64,000 nucleotides of DNA from Eutreptiella sp. 'Long Island Sound 2002'. Taxonomy: Eukaryota > Euglenozoa > Euglenophyceae > Eutreptiales > Eutreptiaceae. Position numbers and translations under genes: made by a program. The stretch covers positions 2,750,612 to 2,814,611 of the forward strand of contig OZ038382.1 in NCBI GenBank assembly GCA_964036045.1, in the 5' to 3' direction. Shown here piece by piece: positions 23,806 through 36,319 of the stretch. The notes beneath the pieces were generated by a model that was not told the origin of the DNA, ran no database searches, and worked only from the letters and a program-made list of their open reading frames with translations. Numbering within the stretch: position 1 is the stretch's first letter; every line of letters begins with the position of its first letter.

Positions 23806-24448
23806 GACCTCAAGGCTAGAGGCTCTGGCCTAGGTGAGGGTGGCGTACACGGAGGGCGCCAGTGCAGACACCATGAGTGTCATTCTCTGAAGCACAGGGG
23901 CCCGCCTCTCTGACCCACCTGCAGACCCATACTGGCCTTCCTCTATAATATGGCGCCACCCCCCCCCCCCCACACACACACCCAATTGTCGCCCAACTGT
24001 GCCCTAGTATTGCAGTCAATGCTGCTAGTGCTAGTGCATAAGTCTTTGACATTGTGCAACAGCACGCAGTGCCGCGACTTCAATGTACGGGGAATTGTGC
24101 TCAGCTTCGGCTACAAGAAGTATAAATGGGAGTGGTGGTACATGCCACTGAGATGCAGGTTACAATCCTGGGTGTGTAGACCCCATGCGAGTACCAGCAC
24201 CTGAAGTCATGAGCCGTGGAGGGGTCCCACATAGCTGATTCCATGGGCAGGGGTGGTGGGTGCGCACATACACAGGAGTTATCACAGTTTTGCCATTTGT
24301 CTGTTACGAGTGTCAATGAAACCCTAAAATTAGTACCATCTCCACATCCACCACAAGTGGGTGTGTTGTCGACCATTGCTGCTGATTGCAAGTTATGTCT
24401 TTTTGACACTGTGGAGCTTTCGCACGTTGCCTATGGCATTGCGTTTCA

Positions 24449-24496
24449 CACACACACACACACACACACACGCACGCACACACACACACACACACC
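24449..24496. repeat. (CA)n microsatellite
   Basis: CA dinucleotides interrupted by two CG steps. Confidence 0.95.
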
Positions 24497-24640
24497 TTTG
24501 CTTGTTGCCTGCGTTGAACACACATTTGGGATGACACCATTTTTGCGGCTGTCATGTATGTGGGGTTTTTTTAACAACCCCAAGAAGCACCGAAACTCTG
24601 CACACTTCACTGAGCAGCACCCTGAATTACGGAGATACAG

Positions 24641-24994
24641 AATAGCACGAATCGAGTTACACTTAACGCATATGAACGGGTCCAGGAGGAGGGGAGCAAG
24701 GAGGTAAAGGCTCAAAGGGCACCAACAAATCTCAGTCTGGAATTACTCCCCGATGGGTCGGAGGAACGCATGTTCGATGAGAGGAGCCCCATCACGGAGC
24801 GCAGCACGTTGCCAGGCACTGCACCACCACCAAGACAAAAAAGGAGCCGCAGTGCGGGCACTGCCCCAAACATGGCCTCCAACACAGAACCACTGAAACA
24901 CGCCAAGAAACGCCGTCTGCAAGCCACCTCCCCGCTGCAACCCAGACCGAACCAGAAATTAACGGCAAGCCATACCTCGTCTGGCAAAGCCTAA
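24641..24994 (+). CDS. Possible 3' exon of a basic nuclear-type protein
   Basis: From an acceptor-like GAGATACAG the plus strand is open for 117 codons to TAA at 24,992-24,994. The frame reads AYERVQEEGSKEVKAQRAP, LELLPDGSEERMFDERSP, then two basic clusters (PRQKRSRS and KHAKKRRL) with Ser/Thr/Pro linkers. This looks like an intrinsically disordered protein with nuclear signals. It lies 1.2 kb downstream of another such candidate (23.4-23.8 kb) and might share a transcript with it. No family recognised. Confidence 0.4.
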   Translation, partial: NSTNRVTLNAYERVQEEGSKEVKAQRAPTNLSLELLPDGSEERMFDERSPITERSTLPGTAPPPRQKRSRSAGTAPNMASNTEPLKHAKKRRLQATSPLQPRPNQKLTASHTSSGKA

Positions 24995-27900
24995 ATTTTG
25001 CGCGCGTGGGGGCAGCTGTCACATGGCGAAAATGCAGCAGAAACTATCTGAGCGGCGGCCGCAAAGTGCAAAGCAGGGGCAGGTAGCGGAGACCGTGCGA
25101 CGTGGGTCGGGGCGGCCCGATCGACTGGAGCATGCTTGTGGCTGACAGGGAAGATATATTTCCCGTGGCATTTGTGTAAGTATGCTCACACCTGCATCAC
25201 AGCATAGTTTGGTGGATGGGTGTAAGAGGTACCAGGGATAATGGGTTTGGGGTGTAGGCCATGGTACATGGGGCACGGGGTTTGTATGGGTGGCAGTTGC
25301 AGACATAGGATATGGGGATGGGCTATGGGGTTGGGAGCCAACCCACGGCTGTGTGCTCTGTGCCATGCAGCTAAAGTAAACAATGTAACGCTGACCTGAA
25401 TTTGACCTTGATTCTGACACTAGGCGTTTATGTAGTTGTAGTTAGATCAACCTTCACTCCATCAGATTGACCTTTACTTGTGTTGGAACACACTTTTATG
25501 TTGTTGTCCGTTATATTGGCACCTGGACTTTATAAATAATATCTTTTTGCGCGATTTACGAATGTGGTTGTCGTGGTTTGGTATTTTGGCACTACAATAT
25601 TCCTTTGGCTAGAGTTGTGGGTACACGCCTGGTCTCAAGTGAAGTGGGGGTTTTTGATGGTGCTGAACACGATGTTGATGGTTTCACTTGAATTTAACCC
25701 TTTTCAAGGGTTTTGATTTTTGGGTTTCTTCGTGTTGTTGTACCCACAAATGTACCTGCGCAGGTGCATTTGCGAGTAAAACGGCACGTAGTTGGTGCCC
25801 ACGTTGCATTCACGTGTTCCCTTAAAAAGACAATTTACCCACCAAATCCCAAATTTACCCGCACAGGTACATTGCGGGGTACGTTTGTGGGTACAAATGG
25901 GTACACCAAGAGTCGTGGGTACATGTGGGAAATTATGTGGGTAAATCTCGCGGGTTGCAATTATTTGTGCTGTTCGTAGCGTAAGGAATATTGTCCGCAT
26001 GTAGTCTTGCAGCCCCACCCGCTGGTGATATGTATTTGACCATGAGCTCTCCATGATTGTGTCATACGCAAGTATGCGTGGACAGTGCGCCCCAGGAAGC
26101 TATGTATTGGAAGTGCTCTGTCGTTTTCCATGCGCAGCATTCGGAACTCCAACTACATTGCAATGGTCTGCAATTCAAGTTGTGTCAGTTATTGCCCACC
26201 CCCTCACAGGATGGCCATGATATTCTCCATCTCCACTGCATGCCTGTAAACCATCTTTTCACACGGGTTGTGGTGCCCCTTGGCAGCGGGACCAAAACCT
26301 CAATGTCCCATCGCCAAGTTCATCTCGCTTGCCGCAGGGCTGTTTCCGTGTTATATTCACATGTCCCTTTTCCGAGGGTTTGGGAACGGGTGTTATTGGA
26401 TCCCCCTTCCCAGCAGCTGTTGTCCCCAGTGCTGCAGTTGTCAAACCTCCCCTTGCATTAGGCTTGGCATGAGTAGCTTACCTATAAAGCCCAAGATCAG
26501 CCTGACGAGGGGCTTGTGAAGAATTGAATGATTAATAGACCTATGGCCTAAGCAAGGTTTAGGTGTCGTATGGTGCCTCTTGGGATCACTGGTGGTCCTA
26601 GCGCCGATATCTCCCTCCTCTTCTCGCTCCTCCTCGAGCTGCTAATAAGCCAACCTAGACGAGTGATGGCACACAAGCTACCCGACTTCGTTGCTATGGT
26701 TGCTCTGCAACCCATCTGTCCACAGCTGAGGACTGCATGCGGGTGAAACCCTACAGCACACTCTCGCAGGGTCCACGCAGGGTCATTCCCCGGGGGGACT
26801 GCCTGCACGGTGTGCGCACGGTGTGCACGTTGACAGAGGAGTCGCGCACCCTTGGCTGCCGGCGGCAGCTGTGTCCCAACGTGCCATTTGGTGTTCCAAT
26901 TTCGCGATTTCAGGTGATAATTTCGCTACTTTGGATGCCACAGCAGCACAATGGTAGCCTTTGCTGTTGGCCCCCTCGCTGAGCGCACCATGCGCCTGTT
27001 CCCTCCTGCAATACCCTGTTTTACTCCCGTTCCACTCCCAAATGGCTGCCCGTTACCGTCTCGTTACATTCCGGCACATTCCTATGTCAACACTCCCAGT
27101 ACAATCTTTTATACTCCCGTCGCACAACATGAATGCGTGCCACAATGAAGCACGGCAAAAACATACCCCCGCCCCCCCCCCTTGCGCCAGCAACCCCCTT
27201 GTCGGAGCAACAGTAGGTGTTGTTTGGCAACTGTTGGGACCGTGCAATTTGGCAGTTCCTTTTTCTGGTGGTCTTTGAATATCAAGTTTTTTCTGTCGTT
27301 TGGGGCTGGGGGTGGTATTTTAGGGATACTGATTACTGTCCTGCCACCCACTTTTTCCCAACTATTATCCCTTCTTGTCCTTTGGAGTTGCAGATTGGGG
27401 AATCGCCTGATGACCAGTGCATTCACGATGCAATGGTCACTGCTTGTGTCTCGTTGCGAGCGTGTGGGTGCTCTCGCAAGGGGGAGGTGGGGTAGGTCAA
27501 GTCGTGCATTGATTCTTCACACACATCGACACTCTTACCTCAATAACCCGGATTTGACACCTTAGGACAGCCCCAAGGGCTGTCCTACTGGACTACATAC
27601 AAAATCAATCTACACTTGGTGACACGGCACAAGCAACCCATAAACCGAAGATACCGTCTGACAGGATTTGCGGCCTTGGACAAGCGCATCCAAAGCCCTG
27701 AAAGGAACAATGCTGTCAGCCACCTACACTGCAGCCAGTACAGGCCTGATCACTCCAACCAGGCTAAAAGTGCAGTGGTCTTGCCCTCAACGTCCCTTTT
27801 TCAAACACGGTCGTCTGCAAACATCCTTGCTTGCTATTGATTCTCGTGGCCCGGCCACAATTGGGCAGGGGGTAGTAGTTCATAATGGGACATGTTTTGT

Positions 27901-28240
27901 GTACTGCCGAGCTTGGGGGTGCCTACACCTTTCGGACAGATGGGCAATCGCCTGGAGTTGTATGGCATTTGCAATGGGTGTAGTTTGATTTGGTGATGGT
28001 CATGGTCTTTGTTCTGCACACATGCCTTGGTTGTGGTGCAAATTGTGCATGCCTCCACAGCCACCCACAGTGGCCCCAAGAGACTGTTCCATGGACCACC
28101 CTTGAGCCCGCTCTTCCGCATCCACCCCTTTGCGCTTGCCAGCATTCGTGCAGCGGTGCACTCAATTGGACACCTGCATTGCAGCAGTTGGAGCACAATT
28201 AGGTTAGAAAGTAAATGCATGAAGGCAGTACCCAAAACAT
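24995..28240. other. No convincing gene
   Basis: Open frames of 60-180 codons exist, including a Pro/His-rich one at 25,019-25,420 (minus) and a basic one at 26,259-26,444 (minus). None has a family match or good splice context. It also holds a GC palindromic hairpin at 27,563-27,587 and one copy of a recurrent GC motif at 26,803-26,827. Confidence 0.5.
27563..27587. repeat. Perfect 11-bp stem, 3-base loop hairpin
   Basis: TAGGACAGCCC, CAA, GGGCTGTCCTA. The strongest short palindrome I noticed. It could be a transposon end, an RNA structure or chance. Confidence 0.8.
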
Positions 28241-28454
28241 CCAATTTTATTTGACGTGTTGAAGAGTTGAGACCCGGGACAAAAATATTGGATTCTGCAT
28301 GTGAAACTGCATCAGATAGACGATTTTGCTTTCGAATCGACTCACGAACAATGGGTAGTGTAAAGCCGAGTGCTGTGCACAATCCAGACAGAAAAAGTTT
28401 CCGCGCCCATCAAACTTGAACCGGTAACAATTGGTTTTGAGTGTTTTGGGCAGA

Positions 28455-28690
28455 GATTTGCATGCATCCATTATTTGTGTCGCCTGTGGGACTTGTGGGA
28501 ACCCCTTTAGGTGTCTACAACCCAAGAGAAATTGAATTAGCATATTGGGAAGTGTGGACTGCCAATGCTGGGGCATTGTATTATTGTCTTTTGCTATCTG
28601 TGCTAGCTTGTGCGACTTTTTTTTGTGTATGCAACAAATGGGTCTGTTTCCCGGTGAAATTGGGAAGGAGATTTGTGCATGGTGCAGCTC
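28455..28690 (-). repeat. Dispersed repeat family A, copy 2
   Basis: Inverted partner of 1,890-2,120. Here the minus-strand frame stays open longer and continues into a Cys/His-containing stretch (FDGRGNFFCLDCAQH). A further short match to sequence near 28,250-28,300 occurs at about 33,640-33,700. Confidence 0.8.
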
Positions 28691-29115
28691 CCCCCACCCC
28701 CCCAACATCGATGTCTGTGAAAAGGGCAGAAATCAGGGAAGCAGTCCGTGCAAATGGCCCTCAGAAATGCATCCGTAAGGCCAAGGCACCAATGGTATTC
28801 TGGAACCCCCTGCCCCGACGTCACGTCACCCCACCCCTCTCACCTTGTTCAGAAGTTTGTTCAAAGACAATAGCCTTGTCAGGGTTGGCGTCTGGTTGGC
28901 GTCTGTCGGCTGCTCCCAGTCCCTTGGGGGCGTATTGCTACACTTGTGTGCCTTGTTACAGGAGGCGCAAACTGACCCCAACACCCCACTTGGGGAATGC
29001 CATGCACGCAGTGCGCACACAGTACGAGGTTTTGGATGTCGGCAAATACTCGAACCCTAGTTTCGGCTCCTTTTCACAAGTTTTTGGGTCCGTACCAGGG
29101 GTTTTTTTAGCTTCC

Positions 29116-29290
29116 TAGCATTTAGGATGTGGCATATTTGAATTGTCAACCATTTTTGCCCATTTTCAACCATTTCCCCCTATTTCCCCCCCCCGCATGG
29201 GCGTTAGCGCACGGAGTGCGCGCCGGGCATCTTTGAGGGAGTGTTATTTTGGGCCTTCAACCTTCCGGTGCTATTGGGGAAACCGGGCCA
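29116..29290 (+). repeat. Dispersed repeat family D, copy 1
   Basis: Contains GGGCATCTTT and CAACCTTCCGGTGCTATT followed by a GGAAACyGGG block, shared with 55,430-55,695. A pyrimidine-rich CCATTT(TC)CACC region is shared with about 32,320-32,375. Confidence 0.65.
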
Positions 29291-30296
29291 ATCTTTCCTA
29301 CGGTCGGTGTTACGGTTGTAACTCAGCCCCCTTCCTTGCGTTCATGCCTCTCCCATGTTTGTTGCCAAATGTCAAACGGGCACCCTGAGCCTGGTATGTG
29401 GTCATACAATTCCAAGGTGTCTGCTGCGGAACTACCGTATTTTGCACTTTCTTCGTAGAATACACATGTCAATCTCCACGGACCTTGAGGAGTTTGTGGT
29501 ACGGCCTTCATCCCCACCACATCACTGTCCTCGCTCGCCATCAACAAGTGTGTCGTGTCCACGCTCAGAATCACTACCGCCCTCCCCTTCATCCTATTTG
29601 CTACCAGGCAGGTGACAGGTATTCTTGGGTGAGTATCCCGGCCTCTGCGTGTGCAATATGCACGCAGTGCGCACGCTGTGCAAGAACTTGGCCTTGGGGC
29701 TTAATTGATAGCAGGCGTGCATTTCATACATTTCTCCAAAAGTGGTGTTCGACGCCCAAAAAAACGAAATTGGTTTTACTGTGTGGAAGCAACAATACGT
29801 ATGCAAGACATGGCAAGGCGCAAAAATTGATCATACTAACAGATTTCTCTAGACCATTCTTGGTCGATTTGCATCGGGACGGCACACGACAATTGTGGTG
29901 CACTTTCCGATGCGGGGAGAGTCCCCACGGGTCAATCCAAGGGTGCCGTTGTCCATGCACCCCTTGCAACGCCCCAGAGTGGTAAAGCCAGGCGTGCTCC
30001 CCCATAGGGATCAGGTATCAAGGCCCTCTTCTCCCTTGCCTGATTCTTAGGCCCAAAGGCACCAGCTCCCCAAGCACCCGAGGGTGCCAATACTATAGAG
30101 AGCGCTTGCTGGCCTTACGCTGAGGAGTCTCCATGCAGTGTGGGCGGGGGTGCCGACTCCTCGTACCACTAGTATCCTAGGTGGATTGACCGTGGTTAGA
30201 ACACAAGGGGCCGCCACCCAATGGTGGAGGCCAGTTGGTAGGCTCACACTGGGATTGGCAGCAGCAGGCCGCTGGCGGTTACTCACACAACCCTGA

Positions 30297-31050
30297 CCTA
30301 GGGGACCATAACCTGGGGGACTATACCTTGGGGGACTATACCTTGGGGGACTATAACCTTAGAGACCATAACTTGGGGACTATAACCTGAGGGACTATAA
30401 CTTGGGGGGCTATAACCTGGGGGACTATAACCTGGGGGACCATTCCCTGAGGGGCTATAACGTGGAGGACTAGAACATGGGGGACCATAAGCCGGGGGGC
30501 TATAACCTGGGGACTATAACCTAGAGGACTATTAGCTGGGGGACTATACTCTCAGGGACTATAACCTTGGGGGCCATAACGTGGGGGACTATAACGGGGG
30601 GGGGCATAACCTCGTGGGCCATAACCTAGGGGACTATATTTCTTGCGGGACTATAAGTTGGGGGACTATAACCTGGTGGACTATAACCCGGGGGGCAATA
30701 AACTGGGCAACTATAACCTCGGTGACTATGACCGGGGGGGGGCTATAACTTGGGAGACTATAACCCGGAAGACGGTAACCTGGGGGCTAGGCCTGGGGGA
30801 CTATAACCTGCGCAACTATAACTTGGGGGACGACAACCTAGGGGACCATAACCTGGGGGACTATAACACGGGGTACCATGTCCTAGGGGACTATAACTGA
30901 GGGGACCATAACCTGGGGGACTAGAATCCCAGGGACTATAACATTGGGTGCTGTGACGTGGGGGCTATAACGTGGGGGACCATAACTTGGGGGACTATAT
31001 TCCCTGCAGGAATATAATCAAGGGGGCTATAACCTGGTGGGTTGTAACTT
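30297..31050 (+). repeat. 15-bp minisatellite, first array
   Basis: About 50 diverged copies of a unit close to GGGGGACTATAACCT (variants GACCATAACTT). Because 15 is a multiple of three, stretches translate as the pentapeptide GDYNL, but stops and length changes break every frame. Confidence 0.95.
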
Positions 31051-31210
31051 GCCCCCCCCCCCCTTCGGAGGGGGGTGGGGGTCCCCCCCCCCCCCCTACA
31101 GCCCCCCAAACTGTCGAACACCCCTCGGGGTCACACATTGGCTGGCGCCAGCCCCCGTGGCAATCCTCCACTGTCCGATGGCAGAGGGTCACAGAGCGGT
31201 GCCCTCCTCT

Positions 31211-31378
31211 GTGAGCAGAACTGGAGACTGCCTGCATGTGTGGCTGACGGGCCGAGCTGATCTCATAAGGCTGTTCCAAAAAACGCTCTTCAGGCAAACA
31301 GACCCGGTATCCGGAGACGCTGTACGGTTCCTCTACACGCTGCTGAGCACACCGCCATGCGAACGGCAATATGCCTGA
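31211..31378 (+). pseudogene. Conserved ORF tail (TLFRQ family), copy 1
   Basis: A plus frame ending TGA at 31,376-31,378 matches one ending at 46,865. Both contain TLFRQ, DPxSGDxVRxLYTxL and TPP just before the stop. Conservation at protein level in two otherwise unrelated places suggests the C-terminus of a mobile-element protein of unknown family. It lies between the two minisatellite arrays. Confidence 0.55.
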
Positions 31379-31499
31379 CAGGAGCCAGCAAGCAGGGGGG
31401 TGTAAGATGAGGCAGAGACACTGGGGAGAGAGGGACAGAGAGAAAGGGTGGGGAGGGTGACAAGGATGAATAACCCCCTGGGGAGGGTGAGGAGAGGGA

Positions 31500-31650
31500 G
31501 ATGACATGGATGAATAACCCCCTGGGGAGGGTGAGGAGAGGGAGAGAGAGAAAGGGCGAGACACAGAGAGAGAGAGTGGGCGGGACATGGAGAGAGAGAG
31601 AGAGAGAGACAGAGAGAGAGAGAGAAGCCCACAGAGAGAAAGGCCAGAGA
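31500..31650 (+). repeat. Imperfect GA-rich tract with a duplicated GGGTGAGGAGAGGGAG block
   Basis: Purine-rich degenerate (GA)n preceded by two copies of ATGAATAACCCCCTGGGGAG (about 31,467 and 31,511). Long open frames here are compositional. Confidence 0.85.
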
Positions 31651-31861
31651 GAAAGAGACCCGCACCAACCACAAAACTCTACATTACTTTTTTCTGAGTT
31701 TTGCACATTGGTTGAGTTGTTGAGTGACACCGTCCTTTTCTTAAATTTACACTTTTTGAAGGAAATTTACGCCACTTTTGGGAAAATTTACACCAATTTA
31801 CACAAGGTGGGTGCCGGGTGCCAAAAGCACTGTAAACACCCGTAAATCCCCAGCTTGCTGG

Positions 31862-32178
31862 GGTACCATAGTGTCGGGGACCATAACTTGGGGGACTGTA
31901 ACTTGGGGGACCATAACCTGGGGGACCATAACCTTGGGGACCATAACGTCGGGGACTATAACCTGGGGACCATAACGTCGGGGACTGAAACCTTGGGACC
32001 ATAACGTGGGGAACTATAGTATCGGGTGCTATAACCTGGGGAACTAGAAACTGGGACTAATAACCATGGGGACCATAACTTGGGGGACCACAACTTGGGG
32101 GACCATAATGAGACCATAATTTGGGGGACTATAACCTGCGGGACAATAACCTGGGGGCCATAACCTGGGGGACTATGG
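31862..32178 (+). repeat. 15-bp minisatellite, second array
   Basis: Same unit as 30,297-31,050, about 20 copies, separated from the first array by ~810 bp of unrelated sequence. Confidence 0.93.
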
Positions 32179-32188
32179 GGGCGCATTA

Positions 32189-32430
32189 AGCGCAGTGCGC
32201 GCACAGTGCAACTATTTGGGCGTCTAGCGGTACTGGAGACCCATACTTTGTGATACTAGGGGCATCATTGTTGCTAGCGTAGGTTTTGATGCTTCTTCCA
32301 CGTTGGGGATATGGCATTTTTGGATTTCCACCCACTTTCACCCATTTCCACCCCTTTTCACACTTTTTTGCTCATCTCCACCATGGACTCACACACTTTG
32401 GTGTGGGCCCTTGAGTTGGGGTGACGGACT
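32189..32430 (+). repeat. Dispersed repeat family D, copy 2
   Basis: GAGACCCATACTTTG and ATACTAGG with GCATCATTGT match 55,488-55,575. A single GGGCCCTTGAGTTGGGGT at about 32,405 matches one unit of the 48-bp array at 55.7 kb. It starts immediately after the second minisatellite array. Confidence 0.75.
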
Positions 32431-33315
32431 CCCCGGTTTTTGCCTGACCACAGTCGAATGCCCTAAGCGAGGCTACATCACTGCTGATGAGGTGTATGGC
32501 TTTCCACATTTTGCATGATGTCTTATGTGAGGGGAAGGTAGCTTGCATTTGTCTTTAGCTAGGGTAGTTTGGGTGACCTAAATTTACGGGCATTTGGAAG
32601 GGGTGTGCCTGGCTTTGGGGAGACAAAGGTGCAGTGTGTTGGATGGAAAGGGATGACAATGATCTGAAATCTCAACACAATGCCTGCACATGACCTGCCC
32701 TAGCAAACTGAAAGCTGGGGAGAGGGCTGTGGTGAATGCACCCTCCCAAACGGCACCTACCACACTCTCACCTGAGGCACTCTTCATGAGCTTGCATGTG
32801 TAGCTATATACAGGTGTAACAAGGCATACTTGAATGCCTCCTTGGGATCCTCCACATCCTTTGATCCAGACGCCATAGCCAATTCAACAGTTTTCGGTGC
32901 ATTGAATTTCTGAACACTGTTGGATGCAAAAAGCAAGAGTGCAATCAAACCCCACAAAGGGGGTCTCCATGGGGGAACGACTGCACCTTACCGTACCCCG
33001 CCCCCCCTCCAAGCACTACGCCACCCCACCAAGATCTCCACACGCAACACTATTCAATGATGCTTTCTCTTCCGGGCACCTACACACTGGTCTCCATCTG
33101 CGACCGGGACGTTATTTTCGGTACTCAAACTTGGAAGAGTATCGGATTCTATCAGCTCATGCTTGTGGCAATGATCAATTACACTAGCAGTATTGGGGGG
33201 GGGGGGGGTTATATGTCGGGCCGGACCCCACGCCCAGGCCCACCCCTTGGACTCACCAATTGGCAGCAATAGGGAACAGCCAATTTGGGCACCTCCTCAG
33301 TGAGTTCATGGATGC

Positions 33316-34092
33316 TTGGAGGGCATATCTCTCTGGGATACCGGATTTCATGCCAACACGGAGCGTTTTCGGGGGTCGGTGCCTTTGTTGCCTCATTTGT
33401 GCCCGCCGAGTGTCCCGGAGGTAGGGGTATGTGGGGCATATGAGGGTCACGTCATTCAGGTGGATTTGTTGCATTTGATGAGTAGAAGACATGTGCAACA
33501 TGGGTCCCCTCAAGACCCCAATATGTTGAAGACTTTGACCAATAACTACCTTGGACACCCGGGTGATGCCTGGTGCAACTTGCAGCATCAAGCTCACCAG
33601 AGTGCAAGAAATCAAAGATGGCAGAATTTCTCAAACAGGCTGTCAAGTTGGGACATGAGACCACAATATTTGGATTCAGCACGTCAAAATGCATCCATTT
33701 ACCTCATTTCACTTTGCTCCAACTCCACAATATGTCGGAGCACCCAGGGGAAAACCTGTGAGTTGGTGTCCCCCACGCGTGAGCGGAGCAGGCTGAGGCC
33801 CAAAAACCCTGAAACGCCGAAAAGTTCGGCCTCGGCACTCAAAAATATGGTCACCTATCCCCCCCCAACCCATACATTTCTGAAACGGCCTTTTCTCACA
33901 GATTTCAAAAAGCATACACATACCCCCCCCAAGGTAACGACATTTTGGTGCATTGGACTAAAAGTTGAGAAAAACCGGGAAAAATGTGAATTTGCTCCGT
34001 GTTGGCATGTTCTGAATGTCCCAGAGAGATATTTGGCCCTGGTCTCCGTCAAGATTTTTGGCCACCTGCGGCAGCCTCCAGCAGAAGCATAA
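33316..34092 (+). other. 258-codon open frame of doubtful status
   Basis: Long for this AT-richer region, but the peptide changes character along its length, has no family motif and crosses C/A homopolymers. The minus strand is also open over much of it. A repeat match to 28,250-28,300 falls inside it. It may be a degraded mobile-element frame or chance. Confidence 0.15.
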
Positions 34093-34477
34093 GCTTACAT
34101 CCACCAGCCTCTGGCAGAAGTTTGGTCCACATCCAGCACCCTCCGGCAGGGCAAACACCACTCTCCCAGAAGCGTAAGTAGAAGTTTCTGGGAGGGTAGC
34201 GGGGTTGGTTGCTTTACATGAAGAGACAGCTCAAGCAGTTCAGCCATGGACCCTTCGGAATGGCAAGCCATTTTGGCTGAATGTGTGAAGAAATGATTGG
34301 ACTGTCTAGGCTGCACCAACCCCTGTCCAATGCATCATCTTGTGTTGCATGTCCTCAGGGAGAAGGGAGGACTGCGTGACAGTACCTGCATCTTGCGCAC
34401 TGGTTCAGCCAGACTTGCCAATAGTAATCGTAATTGTCATCTTTTTGCCACCCATGCACAAGTGGTGAGCAGAGTAG

Positions 34478-34545
34478 TGCAGTGCCTCAGTGGTAGATGC
34501 ACAGACCTGCAAACTGGTTATCCCTGGTTCAAATTCTGTATTTCA
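34478..34545 (+). other. tRNA-like sequence
   Basis: A-box-like GCCTCAGTGGTAGATGC is followed 35 bases later by B-box GGTTCAAATTC. The anticodon stem does not pair, so probably a SINE fragment. Confidence 0.5.
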
Positions 34546-35379
34546 AATTTGTTGTGGCGTTTTTTTGGCCATCGGCCCGTTTTCCGCAAGCCCGGGAGAG
34601 CGCCGCACAGTCAATGAAAACCCTAACACACAACTAGGCTCACATCCGGCACCCTCTGGCACAGGAATAGGCCACATCAGAGGTTGCCTTCACATCTGGC
34701 GGCCATTGGCATGCCGAAGACTAGGGCCAAGTATGTTGGAGGGCCTACATACCCAAGGTGACCCCAGTGTGCCACTAGTATGTGTGCAGGGTGTACAGAT
34801 GTGCCAGCCATGGTCTCGCCTTTGTAGAGTGCTATAGTGTCAACAAATCAATATGTATACACCCTAGGTGCAGGTGTAGCACTAGGGTTGTTGGCATTCC
34901 AAACACCAGCCTGACGTTATTCCAAAAGTCCACCTGCTTGGCGTTAAGCTCCGGCTCCTGTACCCAGTGGCCATCAACAATAGCCCCATAAGAGATGCGG
35001 AGGGGAGATTTGTGTTGATCCACGTATTGTTGCCCTGATGTACATTTTGTGCGGACCCAACAAGTCCATTTCAGGGCATCTCAGTGAAACAACTACTATT
35101 CAATAATCATTCGACTACTTGTCCGCAAAACAAATCTTTGCATTTGAGGAGGATGTGCAGGGCTCGTTGCAACTTTTGAACTCCACCTGGAATGATTGAC
35201 TGTGCACTGCGGGCGGAAATTCCCTATGTCCCTTGGACATGTGAGGGCGCCTGCCTCGTTTGTTGTGACTTCGCTGTGTTGTATCTCATGCACTGCGATC
35301 CAGATTTGAGAGATTTGGGACGGCAGCTCAGGCAGAAAACATGGCGCCACAAAAGGAAAAACAATCTACGCTGATCCCA

Positions 35380-35750
35380 ATGCCCGTTTCACCCACTTTG
35401 CGAGCTGAACTCAAGCGGGTTCCAATGCCAATTTTGGTCCATTTTTCCTGCAACTCTCAAACTGATCACCATGCTATTGTTCTTTAACAATTGGAAGCTG
35501 GTAGATGTGCCATTTTGGTTGATCTTTCCTGCAAATACCAAGGTGATCCAAATGGTATTTGGTCCATTTTGTGTGTGAATCCCCAGCCGAGCCCGATGCT
35601 GTTTTGGCCTGCTTGTTCTTCCAATCCCAAGCTCATTGCAATGCCATTTTGGCCCACTTTTGTGCAAATCTCAAGCTTAGCCCACATCCATTTTAGTCCG
35701 CTGATCCCAACGCCACTTTAGTCCAGCTTTTGCGCAAATCTATCCCTATG
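35380..35750 (+). repeat. Diverged ~60-bp tandem repeats
   Basis: About six units sharing AATGCCATTTTGG, TCCATTTT, TGCAAATC and CCCAAGCT words. Too diverged to give a firm unit length by eye. Confidence 0.6.
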
Positions 35751-36319
35751 CCATTTTCGCTTCGCTTTTTTTAGTGCCGAAACGCCGAAATGCGTGCATG
35801 CGCGTGGGGGCAGCATGGGCAGGCAATGGCTGGTGTGACAATATATCCAAGAATTTACTAAGAATGGTATTGGCTCCTTTCTGTACAGAAGCGGGCTGAG
35901 AAACTTTCTGGCGTCCACGATTTGGAGCTTAACCAACAGCGGTTGGGGGGTACCTGACGGCGGCTGCTGCCGCTGGAGTGAATATGAAAGGAGTTGAATG
36001 AATGGGTTTAAGGCACCCGCCCTTCACCCCTCCCCCCACCTCCTGCTGGACTGCTGGACTGCACGCATTGTGGTGGGCTCGGCGGGCTGGTGCAGTGCTG
36101 TAGGCAACTGACAGCACTGTGGTATGTCGGTGGGTGGGTGGGTGGGTTGGGGTGGTTTGCCCTGTTGGCCACACATCTCGTCACTTCAATGCCTTTCAGT
36201 GATCGTTGGCAACCTTTGTAAACGCCACTCCGGAGGTGGTCAATTGTCTCAGGACCCCAAGCCGTTGGTGAGTGGCTTTGGTACTCAAAGGCAAGTCTTC
36301 CAGTCTTCCAGTCTCCCCA

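Larger units (their letters stand above)
34095..36319. other. Gene-free stretch before the acyltransferase
   Basis: It holds a tRNA-like segment (about 34,478-34,545), diverged ~60-bp repeats (35,380-35,750) and a (GTGG)n tract near 36,128-36,152. No exon candidate has support. Confidence 0.5.

Noticed and set aside
27834-28382. 182-codon minus frame
   Set aside because: It lies over repeat sequence related to family A and has no motif; likely chance or an old element.
28441-29118. 225-codon plus frame
   Set aside because: Its first third is antisense to repeat family A and its end crosses a recurrent GC motif.
34478-34545. Functional tRNA-Cys gene (apparent GCA anticodon)
   Set aside because: The A and B boxes look right but the anticodon, T and acceptor stems do not pair.
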